A stretch of 64,000 bases of DNA from Paenarthrobacter nicotinovorans (GCF_021919345.1 NZ_CP089294.1:1-64000); one strand, 5' to 3'. Shown: positions 24,888 to 34,401, counted from the first letter of the stretch. Notes: generated from the letters alone by a model not told the origin. Translations and numbers: made by a program.

Positions 24888-25886
24888 CTAGCGGTGTCCC
24901 TGTGCCAAGCATGTGAGCGATCTTTGGGACGTTGTAGAAACCGTACAATCGAAAGGCGCCGCAAGGCGCATCCATCTGGCAGCCCGCTGCAGAACCACGT
25001 TTCCGAAAGAAGTAACCGAAACCGCGACACGATCACGTTCCGGGCTGCACCCATACTTTGGGAGATTCTTTGTTGCGGCCTGGCGGCCAGTCGTTGGCCT
25101 TGCCGGGTGGAGCTGGCGGCCGAGCTCCCGCGCTCTCCGCGTGGACGGCAGGGTGGAGCGGCCCACAATCGCCAGCTGCCTACCGACCGGAAGGCCGGCG
25201 ATGATGGTTTGCGGCATCGTGATGGGACCGATGAGGGCCGCGCACACCACGTCAAAGGTGTTTTTGCTCTTCAGCTTCAATTAGGACCGCGAACCCTCGT
25301 ACGGTTGCGAGGCTCCCTTGAACACCAGCCCTTCCACGCCGGTGGCCGAGAGGTCCTTCAACCAGTCCTTTGCCAGGTCCATGTCGGTGGTGGCGGGGGA
25401 GAGGTTCAAGGGGGCAGTCCAGTCCCGGGCCAGTTCCTCCAGCAGCTTCCGGCGTCCCGAGAAGGGAACATCCCTGATGTCCTGCCCGGCAACGGCGAGG
25501 ACGTCAAAGGCCGCGAAGGACGCCGGGAGCTCCTGGACCAAGGCCGGCAGCGCCGCCTTGGAGGTGACCATGCGGCGCTGCAACGCTTCGAAGTCCAGCC
25601 GGTCCCCGTTCCATATGACGGCCTCACCATCGAGGACCACGCCAGGGGGCACCTGCGCCTCCATAGCTGACACCAGATCCGGCAGGATCCGTGTGAGCTC
25701 CTTGCCCTGCCGGGACCAGAGAGTCACCCCGGCCGGTTCCACGAGGGCGACGGTTCTATAGCCGTCCCACTTGGGTTCGGCCCAGAGGCCGCCCGGCAAC
25801 GCGCGAGGGCCGGGGAAGGTTCTGACGAGTTTCGCAAGGGCAACAGCCACCGGTGGTTGCAGTGCCCGCGGGATGGACTCGTCCAT
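24888..25886 (-). pseudogene. ATP-dependent DNA ligase with a premature stop
   Basis: The frame from ATG 25886 holds the adenylation motif EPKWDGYR (nucleophile Lys), motif III-like FAAFDVLAV and GVEGLVFKG. It stops at TAA 25281-25283, exactly where the expected Trp of the R-S-W-L-K motif should be. Reading on in the same frame gives LKLKSKNTFDVVCAALIGPI and IVGRSTLPSTRRARELGRQL, clear C-terminal ligase sequence, so one nonsense codon splits the gene. The last 50 residues look degraded. Ligases of this LigC/LigD type serve in repair. Confidence 0.8.
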
Positions 25887-26128
25887 GCGCCCAGCCTAAA
25901 GGACCAGACCCGCACCGGCCCCTCGCCTGCGCTCCCGGGCTGTAAAGCTTCTCCGGTCGCACCTGTCCGGGGTTGTCTGCTGAGGGCTTCCCGGTCGGCC
26001 GTCCACTTCAATGGGGGTGTCCCGCCGGCAACATGGGGGCGTCTCCGGCGGGACATTCCCACCGTACCAACCCACCCTGCGGGCCGTCAGGGGAGTAGGG
26101 CATGCTCGCTAAGGCTCGCACCCCGTTC

Positions 26129-26504
26129 GGGCGTCCACTGCGCTTCGCTTCGTGGCCGGCTGTTGGCCTGTGTGTGCCGTCGCAGGGCTCCTGCACACCC
26201 CGGCCCTGTCTTTGTCTTCGACGTTTTGGCTGCTGTCCTTCGGATTGTACGTTCCCGCTCCGGCCCCTCTAGCCCCTCCGTGAACTCCGGGGCCTGCGGT
26301 GGCGGGAAATGTCCCTGCGGCGCTCCTGCGTCGCTGATTTCCTTTCGGGAAATTTCCTGCCCCTTTGCCCTGCGGGTAGACGGGCCTACGTCGGGAACAG
26401 CTCCGCAAGCTTCGCCAGCAGCCAAAACAACGATCCGGGGGGAAGGGGAAGCTGGCCGCCCACCACGAGCGCCCCACCCACCAAAATCCTCAGCAAAGGA
26501 CAAA
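26129..26504 (+). promoter_or_regulatory. Repeated structured leader, copy A (upstream of dprA-like gene)
   Basis: 376 bp ending 4 nt before the ATG at 26509. It is nearly identical, without length change, to copy B (28007-28382). It can form a long stem, GGCGGGAAAT (26301-26310) with ATTTCCTGCC (26352-26361), enclosing a hairpin GCGGCG/CGTCGC (26317-26322/26329-26334). An alternative hairpin, ATTTCC/GGGAAAT (26337-26342/26347-26353), competes with that stem. It is probably a 5' untranslated region with cis-regulatory structure. No gene lies in 25887-26508. Confidence 0.65.
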
Positions 26505-26508
26505 TATC

Positions 26509-27417
26509 ATGAACGACCGCACCGCCCGCGCCGCCCTGACCCGACTGTTCGATCCCCAAGACCAGACCGGGCGCGCCCTGGTCGGCGCCCTCGGTGCTTA
26601 CGCCGCCCTCCGCATCGTCACCGGCGATCAGCCCGTGCACACGTTCGCCCACATCACCGAAACCGAACTGGCAGAGGGGCTGCAGCGCTGGCGGGTCCGG
26701 CTGCCCGACATCGACCCCGAGAAGGACCTCGCCACCATGGAGCGCCTGGGTGGCGGGTTCCTCATCCCCGGGGATGAGCACTGGCCGGCAGGGTTGGACG
26801 ACCTGCCCGATGCCCCGTACGGGCTCTGGTACCGCGGAGACATCGAGAACGGTGTCCCGGCCCCGGAACGGGCGGTCGCGCTGACCGGGTCCCGGGACTC
26901 CACCAGCTACGGCGCCGCCGTGACGGGCGAGATGGCCCACCAGCTGGCCGGCCGCGGGATCTGCATCGTCTCCGGTCTCGGCTACGGGATCGACGCGCAC
27001 GCCCACCGGGCCGCCCTGGCCGGGTTCACCGGTGAGGGACCGGCGACGATCGCCGTTGTCGCCGGTGGCCTTGACCGGGACTACCCGGCCGGGAACGCCG
27101 ACCTCGCAGCAGCAATCCGCGCCCGCGGGCTGATCGTCTCCGAACAGCCCCCGGCAACCGCACCGACCCGGTACAGGTTCCTCCAGCGCGGCAGGATCAT
27201 CGCCGCGCTGGCCGGGGCGACCTGTGTTGTGGAGGCCCGCTGGCGATCCGGTGCCCTGCACACCGCCCACCAGGCCGAGACCATCGCCCGCCACGTCGCA
27301 GCCGTCCCCGGCCCGGTCCACAGCGCCAACTCCGCCGGCTGCCACCGGCTCATCCAAGAAGGCGGCGCAGCACTGGTATCCGACGCCACCGAACTGGCCG
27401 AACTCCTCGCCAGCTAA
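26509..27417 (+). CDS. DprA/Smf-like DNA-processing protein
   Basis: 302 residues. The Rossmann-like DprA core spans about 85-285: YGLWYRGDIE, VALTGSRDSTSYG, IVSGLGYGIDAHAHRAAL, then VAGGLDRDYPAGN and SEQPPATAPTRYRFLQRGRIIAAL. DprA binds single-stranded DNA and loads RecA during uptake. Here it is plasmid-borne with a housekeeping-type set (SSB, ParB-like), so a role in handling incoming single-stranded plasmid DNA is possible. AAAGGA in the leader's last bases is the ribosome site. Confidence 0.85.
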   Translation: MNDRTARAALTRLFDPQDQTGRALVGALGAYAALRIVTGDQPVHTFAHITETELAEGLQRWRVRLPDIDPEKDLATMERLGGGFLIPGDEHWPAGLDDLPDAPYGLWYRGDIENGVPAPERAVALTGSRDSTSYGAAVTGEMAHQLAGRGICIVSGLGYGIDAHAHRAALAGFTGEGPATIAVVAGGLDRDYPAGNADLAAAIRARGLIVSEQPPATAPTRYRFLQRGRIIAALAGATCVVEARWRSGALHTAHQAETIARHVAAVPGPVHSANSAGCHRLIQEGGAALVSDATELAELLAS

Positions 27418-27425
27418 ACCCCGCA

Positions 27426-27455
27426 GTGGCCGGGACCCCGAACGGTCCCGGCCAC
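27426..27455 (+). terminator. Hairpin terminator after dprA-like gene
   Basis: GTGGCCGGGACC (27426-27437), 6-nt loop, GGTCCCGGCCAC (27444-27455): a perfect 12-bp stem 8 nt after the stop. Confidence 0.75.
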
Positions 27456-27483
27456 CACAACCCCTGGAAGGAGAAGGAACACA

Positions 27484-27807
27484 ATGACGGACTTCTGGGA
27501 CGAGGACGACAACGTCGACTACGAGGCCCACTACGAATCCCTGCAGCGGGAGCAAGCCGCCGCGACGGCCGAACGGATCGGCTACCCGGGCATGACCGAA
27601 GCCTTCTACCGCTTCGGCCTGTACGGGAACGAGGTAGCCGATGAGGTGTTCACGCCCGAGCTGCTCGCCGCCATGGACACCTGGCAGGTCCTGCTCGAAC
27701 TGGCCGAACTCACCGAAGACGAACCGCTTCGCAAGGAACTGGAACGCGAGCACGAAACCATCGACCGCGCCATCCACGACATGACCGACCCCCGCACACA
27801 CAAGTGA
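27484..27807 (+). CDS. Small acidic protein of unknown function
   Basis: 107 residues, strongly acidic, with a GGAAGGAGAAGGAAC ribosome site. Sequence starts MTDFWDEDDNVDYEAHYESL and is predicted helical (LLAAMDTWQVLLELAELTEDEPLRKELEREHETID). No known motif. It lies between the dprA-like gene and leader copy B. The acid composition might suggest DNA mimicry, but nothing more supports that. Confidence 0.6.
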   Translation: MTDFWDEDDNVDYEAHYESLQREQAAATAERIGYPGMTEAFYRFGLYGNEVADEVFTPELLAAMDTWQVLLELAELTEDEPLRKELEREHETIDRAIHDMTDPRTHK

Positions 27808-27836
27808 TGGGTGGACCGTTCGCCTTACGGTGGGCG

Positions 27837-27889
27837 GGCGGTCCGCCGTCGTGCTGGGCCGGGTGGGTGGTTGCCCGCGGCGGACCGCC
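27837..27889. repeat. Repeated 12-bp inverted repeat, copy 1
   Basis: GGCGGTCCGCCG (27837-27848) and CGGCGGACCGCC (27878-27889) enclose 29 nt. The same arms recur at 29854-29905 and 37228-37282, each time downstream of a plasmid gene. Confidence 0.75.
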
Positions 27890-28006
27890 AACCGCACAAG
27901 ACGGCCACCGGGCTCGGATGGGTGGCGCGTCCCACCGACCCTGTCCCCCTTGGGTGGAACGGGTGGGGTGCTGTTAGGGGCGGTTCGCCGGGGCGATCCG
28001 GGATAA

Positions 28007-28382
28007 GGGCGTCCACTGCGCTTCGCTTCGTGGCCGGCTGTTGGCCTGTGTGTGCCGTCGCAGGGCTCCTGCACACCCCGGCCCTGTCTTTGTCTTCGAC
28101 GTTTTGGCTGCTGTCCTTCGGATTGTACGTTCCCGCTCCGGCCCCTCTAGCCCCTCCGTGAACTCCGGGGCCTGCGGTGGCGGGAAATGTCCCTGCGGCG
28201 CTCCTGCGTCGCTGATTTCCTTTCGGGAAATTTCCTGCCCCTTTGCCCTGCGGGTAGACGGGCCTACGTCGGGAACAGCTCCGCAAGCTTCGCCAGCAGC
28301 CAAAACAACGATCCGGGGGGAAGGGGAAGCTGGCCACTCACCAGAGCCGCCCCACCCACCAAAATCCTCAGCAAAGGACAAA
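28007..28382 (+). promoter_or_regulatory. Repeated structured leader, copy B (upstream of DUF4192 gene)
   Basis: Same 376-bp sequence as copy A with a handful of mismatches (mostly around 28336-28352) and no indels. The stem arms are at 28179-28188 and 28230-28239. It ends 9 nt before ATG 28392. Sequence similarity with copy C also extends upstream to the inverted repeat at 27837. Confidence 0.65.
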
Positions 28383-28391
28383 GAAGAACCC

Positions 28392-29411
28392 ATGATGAAC
28401 GAACTGCGCATCACCAGCCCTGCCGACATCCTCAGCTTCATCCCGCACACCCTCGGTTTTGCGCCCAAAGAATCCTTCGTGTTCATCACCATGCGCACGA
28501 ACATGCTCGGCGCGACCCTGCGCGTGGACGCCCCACAGGAGACCAACACCGCAGTCTTCGCCCGGGCGATGGCCGACTACCTCACACTGGACGGCCAGGC
28601 GAACGGCGCCGTGCTGGCCGTCTACACCGACCAGCCCGCCACCAACGGCGCGCCTCGCCCGTTCAACGACCACGTCGAAGCAATCGTCGAAACCCTCGAC
28701 GCCGCCGGGATACCGCTGAAGGACGCGTGGCTGGTGACCTCCCGGCACTGGAAGAACCTGCTGTGCGATGACCTGCGGTGCTGCCCCATCCAATCCTTGG
28801 AGGCCATCACCGACGGGCAACTGAACGCCGAAATGATCTACCGCGGCAGCAGCTACAAAGACACCCCCGGCACCACCTACCCGCCGTTCAACGGCCCGGC
28901 CGACACCAGCCGGAAAATCGACAACGCCCTGCAGATGGTCCAGTCCAACGAGCCGAGCAACAGCATCGGTCTCTGGGCCGAGGCCATTGCCTGCAGCGGA
29001 CGGATCAGCGCGGAAACGGCCGTGCAGTTGCTGGCCTGCTTCCAGTACCCGGCCCTGCGCGACACCTTAATGTGCACCGTGATCGAACCCGACCGCACCA
29101 CCGCGGACGGGTCCGGCTACCTCCTGCTGGGTGAGGGCATCCGCCCGGACTGGGCCCGGGTTGACGGGGCCACGGACGCGGCCCGTGAACTGATCAGCGC
29201 GGCCCCGGGAACCTACCGGGCGCCCCTGCTGACCATGATCGGATGGCTCTACTACCTCAAAGGCCAGTCCTCCGTCGCCGCCGAACACTTCACCGCCGCA
29301 CTGGAGGACATGCCCGGGTACCGGCTCGCCGAACTGATGGAAGAACTCATCAGCGGCGGCAAGATCGCCCCCGTCGCAGCCGACGAAACCACCGGCTACA
29401 AAAAGCCCTAA
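28392..29411 (+). CDS. DUF4192 family protein
   Basis: 339 residues from ATG 28392 (ATG 28395 is possible). It begins ELRITSPADILSFIPHTLGFAPKESFVFI, the typical opening of DUF4192, and the C-terminal part ends with a TPR-like segment (LLTMIGWLYYLKGQSSVAAEHFTAALE). The family is widespread on actinobacterial plasmids and chromosomes, with no known activity. A longer frame back to 28041 lies within the leader and is rejected. Confidence 0.85.
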   Translation: MMNELRITSPADILSFIPHTLGFAPKESFVFITMRTNMLGATLRVDAPQETNTAVFARAMADYLTLDGQANGAVLAVYTDQPATNGAPRPFNDHVEAIVETLDAAGIPLKDAWLVTSRHWKNLLCDDLRCCPIQSLEAITDGQLNAEMIYRGSSYKDTPGTTYPPFNGPADTSRKIDNALQMVQSNEPSNSIGLWAEAIACSGRISAETAVQLLACFQYPALRDTLMCTVIEPDRTTADGSGYLLLGEGIRPDWARVDGATDAARELISAAPGTYRAPLLTMIGWLYYLKGQSSVAAEHFTAALEDMPGYRLAELMEELISGGKIAPVAADETTGYKKP

Positions 29412-29422
29412 GCCTTGTAGGA

Positions 29423-29450
29423 GGGCCGGGACCGGCAACGGTTCCGGCCC
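29423..29450 (+). terminator. Hairpin terminator after DUF4192 gene
   Basis: GGGCCGGGACCG (29423-29434), GCAA loop, CGGTTCCGGCCC (29439-29450); one G-U pair. Lies 12 nt after the stop. Confidence 0.7.
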
Positions 29451-29600
29451 CACCGGCGCGTCGGCGGCCTCCCCCGCTTCGCTCCTCCGGCCGCCGATAA
29501 CGCTGACGCGGGCGACGCCACACCCCAACCGCATGCGATCCTGGCGCCGGGCTACAGTGGAAGAATCACCGGTTCCACGATCCGCCAGGGAGCAACCCGC

Positions 29601-29747
29601 ATGAGCCACGACTTGATCCTCACCGAAGACGACGCGCCCACCGGGAACACCCACGCTGAAGACATCCTGGAACTGAGCATGCTCACTCTGGACCCGACAT
29701 CCACGCCTGTGGACATCTCCTGGGAGAAAAACCCGCAAGAGTCCTAA
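29601..29747 (+). CDS. 48-residue acidic protein
   Basis: ATG 29601 is preceded by AGGGAG. The frame reads MSHDLILTEDDAPTGNTHAE and ends with SWEKNPQES before TAA. It is acidic and short, with no motif. The ribosome site, and the terminator and inverted repeat that follow (29802-29905) as they do other genes of this set, support it as a real gene. Confidence 0.5.
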   Translation: MSHDLILTEDDAPTGNTHAEDILELSMLTLDPTSTPVDISWEKNPQES

Positions 29748-29801
29748 CCCCTGCAGCGGGCGATGCTGCACCTACAAGTTTCATTTTGCTGAGGGAAAAC
29801 A

Positions 29802-29836
29802 GGAAGAGCCGACACCACCTAGGTGCCGGCTCTTCC
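29802..29836 (+). terminator. Strong hairpin terminator
   Basis: GGAAGAGCCG (29802-29811) and CGGCTCTTCC (29827-29836), with inner CACC/GGTG pairing. It is preceded by TTTTGCTGAGGGAAAA, a word closely repeated before the terminator at 37491. Confidence 0.75.
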
Positions 29837-29853
29837 GCCATCCCAAGGGATCC

Positions 29854-29905
29854 GGCGGTCCGCCGTCGTGGCGGCGCGGGCGGAGGTTGCCGGCGGCGGA
29901 CCGCC
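29854..29905. repeat. Repeated 12-bp inverted repeat, copy 2
   Basis: GGCGGTCCGCCG (29854-29865) and CGGCGGACCGCC (29894-29905), same arms as at 27837 and 37228. Sequence after it also resembles the stretch after copy 1. Confidence 0.75.
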
Positions 29906-30021
29906 GCCCGCACAAGAAGGCCTTCGGGTTCCGGCAGGTGGCGCGGCCCCCGACACTGGTCCTCGCCTGGGGTGGAACGTGGGGTGCTGGGTGTGGGCGG
30001 TTCGCCGGGCGAACCGGGAAA

Positions 30022-30191
30022 GGCGTCCACTCCTCTTCGCTTCCGTGGCCGGCGGTTGGGGCCGGTCCCGTCGTCGCAGAGCTCCGCCGTGCCCGGCCCC
30101 GCCCGTTGTCTACGACGTCTTTTTGTGGCTGTCCTTCGGATCATACGGTTCCGCTCCAGCTCAAGCTCCTGGCAGTCCGCAAAGCTCCGGT
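30022..30191 (+). promoter_or_regulatory. Truncated, diverged leader, copy C
   Basis: About 170 bp resembling the first half of copies A and B (GGCGTCCACT, then the GTCGTCGCAGAGCTCC and TCTACGACGTCTTTTTG regions), but diverging before the main stem. It runs into the 3' end of the leftward hydrolase gene, so the rest of the copy and its downstream gene have been lost. Confidence 0.55.
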
Positions 30192-30986
30192 CTAGCACAC
30201 AGCGATGCGGGTAATGATGGCGACGAATTCGTCCCAGAGCGCTGGTGCGATTTCGTGGCCCATACCTGGGTAGAGGTGCAGTTCAGCTTGGGGGACGACT
30301 TCGGCGATCCTCAGGGATCCACGGGCTCGGATGAGGGCGTCGTTCCGGCCATGTATGAGTGCGACCGGCATCGTGAGTTCAGTAAGTCTCGGCCGCAGAT
30401 CAGGCAACAGTGCAACTGCGTTCCTTTGCCGGGATAAGCCGCTGCGGTCGGGGGCACGGTCAAACATGCGGCCTGCCAGTTCCCGCTTCCAGGCCTCGTC
30501 GTAACCCCATGCCGGTGAGGCTGTGGCACGGTCGCCTTCCAGGAACGAGGCGATGGCATCCTCCCGGTGTTGAGGGCGCGGAATCTCCGCGGTCAGGATC
30601 CCGGGATCGATGTCGTCGAGTACGGGCGTTGTATAGAAGAGAACCAGGCCGGTGACCATGTTGGGGTATCCGAGCGCTGTGTGCTGGGCAATGAGTCCGC
30701 CCATCGACTGCCCAACGATCGTGATTTTCCCGAGGTCCGCGTCAGCAATGACATCGATGACGTCGTCAGCCATGTCCGCGATCATGTAGTTCCCGTCTTC
30801 GCGCCGGGAGAGACCAACGTCGCGGTTGTCCATCCGCAGAACCCGCAAACCCTGGGCGAGGAGAAGATCGCAGAAGGCATCCCGCCACCCGATCAGCTGC
30901 CCGGTATAACCTTCGATGAGCAGGACAGCCGGGGCGGCGACAGGTCCCTGGGATTCCCAGTAGATACCGGAGGGAGTGGTAGGCAT
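30192..30986 (-). CDS. Alpha/beta hydrolase
   Basis: 264 residues. Oxyanion region LLIEGYTGQL, DNRDVGLS, nucleophile elbow GQSMGG (Ser about 93), acid in HGRNDALI, and His in GMGHEIAP near the C-terminus: a complete catalytic triad of the standard small esterase/lactonase type. Last gene of the leftward catabolic cluster, 1 nt after the glycosidase stop. The substrate is unknown. Confidence 0.8.
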   Translation of the reverse strand: MPTTPSGIYWESQGPVAAPAVLLIEGYTGQLIGWRDAFCDLLLAQGLRVLRMDNRDVGLSRREDGNYMIADMADDVIDVIADADLGKITIVGQSMGGLIAQHTALGYPNMVTGLVLFYTTPVLDDIDPGILTAEIPRPQHREDAIASFLEGDRATASPAWGYDEAWKRELAGRMFDRAPDRSGLSRQRNAVALLPDLRPRLTELTMPVALIHGRNDALIRARGSLRIAEVVPQAELHLYPGMGHEIAPALWDEFVAIITRIAVC

Positions 30987-30987
30987 T

Positions 30988-31941
30988 TCAGCCTGCCCTC
31001 TGCGGAGAGAGCAGTCCGGACTTTAGCAGGAGACCTTCGAGGTCCACCGGGTCGCTGACACCGCCAATAAATCCTTGGCCGCTAAACTCGAGCAGGAATC
31101 CGAGCAGTACCGGCAGACCGTTATGTGCGATCACCCGGCCACTGTACAGCTCGGGGCCCGTGATGTTCCGGGCATGTTCCAGCTCAATGCGGTCGGTCCA
31201 GACCGCGGCCCATGTGCCGGTCGCATGGGCCCGATCGCAACGCTGGGCGGCGACAACGGTCTCATGGGCGGAGAAGATCATGAAGGTCTGGTCGTTGATG
31301 CTGACCCGCTGGATGACCTCTAGGTGGGCGAACCCTTCGTCGGGCCCGGTCAGCGGCGGGCGAGCGGTCCATGCTCGTAGATCCTGTGACGTGGCGTGGC
31401 CTACGACGCCGCGTTCCATAACTTCGCCGGTATTGGCGCGGGCGGTGATGAGCATGTGCCAAAGTCCGGTCTCGTCGCGGTAGACCCACGGGTCCCGCCA
31501 GGCTTCTTCGGGCCAACTGGAGTCACCGAGCTTTTCGTACCAGGCCGAATCGGCTGCCAGGGCGAACGTGTCGTCTTTAGCCCAGTGGTGCAGATCCGAG
31601 GAAACCGCCACCGCGATCGTCTCAACGTTGGTCGCGCTGTCAGGGGAGAGGAAGGCGGAACCGGTGTAGAACATCCGCCACAAACCATCGTCCCCGCGGA
31701 CGACGGAGCCAGTCCAGGTCGCGGTCGCGTCCACTGTTCCTTGCCCTCCTGGGCGGAGCACGGTGCCGTGCTCGGTCCAGTCGATGAGGTTCGTCGAGGT
31801 GGCATGGCCGATGGTGGCGTTGCGGTGGCGGAGTTCGGGGTCGCCGAGTGATTTTGGTGCTTGCAGGTAGTAAAGGTGGTGGATACCGTGGTCCTGGACG
31901 TGCCAGAAGTCCCAGATCCACCGGTCTTCAGGGGCGAGCAT
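30988..31941 (-). CDS. Five-bladed beta-propeller glycosidase (GH32/GH43-like)
   Basis: 317 residues. The opening WIWDFWHVQDHGIHHLYYLQ, the middle TATWTGSVVRGDDGLWRMFYTG, and EEAWRDPWVYRDETGLWHMLITAR (an RDP motif) are typical of GH32/GH43-type furanosidases, with Asp11 or nearby as candidate nucleophile and a Glu in EVIQRV. No signal peptide, so the substrate is imported first, probably through the MFS transporter encoded upstream. Confidence 0.7.
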   Translation of the reverse strand: MLAPEDRWIWDFWHVQDHGIHHLYYLQAPKSLGDPELRHRNATIGHATSTNLIDWTEHGTVLRPGGQGTVDATATWTGSVVRGDDGLWRMFYTGSAFLSPDSATNVETIAVAVSSDLHHWAKDDTFALAADSAWYEKLGDSSWPEEAWRDPWVYRDETGLWHMLITARANTGEVMERGVVGHATSQDLRAWTARPPLTGPDEGFAHLEVIQRVSINDQTFMIFSAHETVVAAQRCDRAHATGTWAAVWTDRIELEHARNITGPELYSGRVIAHNGLPVLLGFLLEFSGQGFIGGVSDPVDLEGLLLKSGLLSPQRAG

Positions 31942-31971
31942 AACGAATGTTCCTGACTTCAGGGGCGCCGG

Positions 31972-32940
31972 TTACGGGGTGACGCGGCGGTGGTCAGCGG
32001 CATGGGTTTTGAGTGCGTCGATGACTTGGTCGCGCCAGGCAGCGGCTTCCGGGAGCAGCTTGGTGAACTGGGAGGACCCGTGCACATGACCTTCCCCGAG
32101 GCGGAAGGCCGCGTGGACCCCTACTTCCTGCAGACGCTGGGCGTAGCGGGACCCGTCCATCTGTAGCGGGTCAAACTCGGAACTGATAATCAACGCTGGC
32201 GGCAGCCCCGAGACGTCGTCCGCCAGGAGGGGGGAAGCATAGGGATTTCTCGCGTCCTCAGGCGAACGCAGGTACCCCTCAACGCAGAGGTCGATTTCTG
32301 CCTTCGGCAGCGGGTACTCACCTCCGCTGTATTGTTCGACGCTGGGGCTGGCGAGTGTCAGGTCCAGGGCCGGCACTTCGAGGACCTGGAAGGTGATGTG
32401 CGGACCGTTTTCGTTCCGGGCTTTCAAGGCGATCGCGGCCGAGAGGTTTCCACCAGCCGATCCTCCGCCGATGGTGACGTTTTCGGGGTCACCGTCGTAG
32501 TCGGCTGCATGCTCAACGACCCACTCCAGGGCAGCGTAGGAGTCTTCCAAAGGAATGGGGAATTTGAATTCGGGCGCCAGACGGTATTCGACGGCGACCG
32601 TGACGTACCCGGCAAGGGCAGTGCGTTCCCGGCAGACATTGTCGACGAAGGTCTCCTCGATGGTCCCTGCCATCCATCCGCCGCCGTGATAGAAAACGTG
32701 GATCGGATGGGGGCCGGGGGTGCCGGGTTGGTAGATGCGGACCTTGATTTCACCACCGTTGACGGGAACCATCGCGGTATGTACCGAGCCTACGTCGAGG
32801 GGTTCTTGTGCGACGAGCGCGGCGAGGGCGTTGGCGCCTTCCAGCCCTGCCTGACGCACGGCAGGCAGGTCGGTCAGGTCGCCGAGCCCCGTGGCGGGCA
32901 GGCTGTCAAGGAGGGTTTGGAGTGCGGGGATAACGGGCAT
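31972..32940 (-). CDS. HSL-type alpha/beta hydrolase
   Basis: 322 residues. HGGGW oxyanion motif (about residue 85) and GGSAGG nucleophile elbow (about 157-162) define the hormone-sensitive-lipase type. The acid and His are in EFDPLQMDG and GHVHGSSQF. It probably removes acyl groups from the cluster's substrate. Same direction as the transporter upstream and the glycosidase downstream. Confidence 0.82.
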   Translation of the reverse strand: MPVIPALQTLLDSLPATGLGDLTDLPAVRQAGLEGANALAALVAQEPLDVGSVHTAMVPVNGGEIKVRIYQPGTPGPHPIHVFYHGGGWMAGTIEETFVDNVCRERTALAGYVTVAVEYRLAPEFKFPIPLEDSYAALEWVVEHAADYDGDPENVTIGGGSAGGNLSAAIALKARNENGPHITFQVLEVPALDLTLASPSVEQYSGGEYPLPKAEIDLCVEGYLRSPEDARNPYASPLLADDVSGLPPALIISSEFDPLQMDGSRYAQRLQEVGVHAAFRLGEGHVHGSSQFTKLLPEAAAWRDQVIDALKTHAADHRRVTP

Positions 32941-32995
32941 GCCAGTGTCGCTTTCTTAGGGATGGGTCGTTGAAGAAATGTTGATCAGGGGCGGG

Positions 32996-34330
32996 CTAGG
33001 CCGCTGGGGAGGCGCTGGCGAATTCGGGGTCGGTTTCCTGCTCGTGCTGGAATTCGTTGGCGATGCGGCCGCCGCGGAACCCGATCCATCCGATCACGAC
33101 GCCCAGGAGGGCTGCTACGGCGGAGGCGATGTAGATCAGGCTTGGGGAGAACGCGATGACGGCGGGAGTGATGGCGGCGGTAGCGGCGGCCATCAGCCGG
33201 CCGAAGGTGAACACGAATCCCTGGGCGGTGGAGCGCAGCATGGTGGGGAATGCTTCGTTGCCCCACACCCTGGCGATGGGTTCACCGCAGCTGGTTTGTC
33301 CGATGGAGCCAATCATGAGGGCGCCTAGGATGGTGACGAGGGTAAAGCCAAAGAAGACAGGGAGCATCAGGCCGGCGATAGTGACTGCACCGCCGATCAG
33401 GAACAGGGGGATCCGGAAATGGGTGTCTACGTATTTCATGTACAGGAACAATGCGATGAAGGCCAGGGGGAACAGCAGGACCGTGTAAGGAATAACCTCG
33501 GTGATTGCCAAGCCCGCGACGTTGACGGCCACGTAGGTGGAAAATGAGCCCAGAACGGTACTGGCGGAGAGTACCAGCGCGTAGAAGACCGACAAGACAA
33601 TGAACGGGCGGCGGAACGGGGGCTGCAGCAGGTCACGGATACGTGCTTTGTCTGCCCGAACCGTGTGGACACCGTGGCGGCGTTCCTCCCGGGACTGCAG
33701 CCACAGTGGCGACTCGGGAACCGTTAGTCTCAGGGTCAGCCCTATGAGGGCCACGACGACGATCAGGCCGTACAGGATTTGGCCGCTCATCCGCCCCATC
33801 CCACCGGTCGCGGTAGTGAGGAGTACAATGGTCAGGGACGCGGCGATCCACATCACCTGTGTGAAGACGAGCATCTTGCCACGGCTCTTCTCTGTGGCGG
33901 CTTCGGCGATCGTGGCCAGCGAGACCGGCAGGTCGGCGCCCACGCCCAGACCCAGCAACGTGATGCCGGCTAGCAGGACGGTGAAATCCGTAGAAAATGT
34001 CGGTGCGAGGCTGCCGAGCATGATGACCGCCATGGTGGCGATAAAGACCTTGCGGCGACCGTAGAGATCGCCCAACCGACCGCCGACCAAGGCGCCAATG
34101 GCCAGCCCCACTGTCACCATAGCAGTAAGTAGGCCCACTTGATCGGCGGTCAGGCCGATCGTCTGCTGGTAGATGACCAGCGCGATGCCGTTGACGGTCA
34201 ACGCTGCACCGTCCACGTACGAAGCCAGGCCGGCGATGACCGCTACCCGCCAGGGGTGCTTGTATGCGCTCACCGGGGCCGCTGCACCAGCCGGTGAGCC
34301 ACCGGTTTCCGGGATTTGGGAAGTGGACAT
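32996..34330 (-). CDS. MFS transporter (sugar-porter type)
   Basis: 444 residues from ATG 34330, which has AAGGAGG 6 nt upstream; a longer frame would cross the operator region and is rejected. About 12 hydrophobic segments are visible. The family signature GGRLGDLYGRRKVF is between segments 2 and 3 and a PESPLWL motif is after segment 6. It is the first gene of the cluster and divergent from the LacI gene, so it imports the inducer or substrate. Confidence 0.85.
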   Translation of the reverse strand: MSTSQIPETGGSPAGAAAPVSAYKHPWRVAVIAGLASYVDGAALTVNGIALVIYQQTIGLTADQVGLLTAMVTVGLAIGALVGGRLGDLYGRRKVFIATMAVIMLGSLAPTFSTDFTVLLAGITLLGLGVGADLPVSLATIAEAATEKSRGKMLVFTQVMWIAASLTIVLLTTATGGMGRMSGQILYGLIVVVALIGLTLRLTVPESPLWLQSREERRHGVHTVRADKARIRDLLQPPFRRPFIVLSVFYALVLSASTVLGSFSTYVAVNVAGLAITEVIPYTVLLFPLAFIALFLYMKYVDTHFRIPLFLIGGAVTIAGLMLPVFFGFTLVTILGALMIGSIGQTSCGEPIARVWGNEAFPTMLRSTAQGFVFTFGRLMAAATAAITPAVIAFSPSLIYIASAVAALLGVVIGWIGFRGGRIANEFQHEQETDPEFASASPAA

Positions 34331-34344
34331 GTAATCCTCCTTGA

Positions 34345-34401
34345 TTAATCGTGTCAACCACGTTCGATGAATAAAGTATGCGTTAGGGTTAATCGTGTCA
34401 A
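34345..34401. promoter_or_regulatory. Two LacI operators in the divergent promoter
   Basis: TTAATCGTGTCAA occurs at 34345-34357 and 34389-34401, 44 bp apart. The first is part of TTGATTAATCGTGTCAA, a loose palindrome of LacI-operator type. The two sites flank the transcription starts of the transporter operon and the regulator gene. Confidence 0.7.

Noticed and set aside
28041..28391. 117-residue extension of the DUF4192 protein
   Set aside because: It is the leader repeat read as protein; the same sequence before dprA is not fused in frame.
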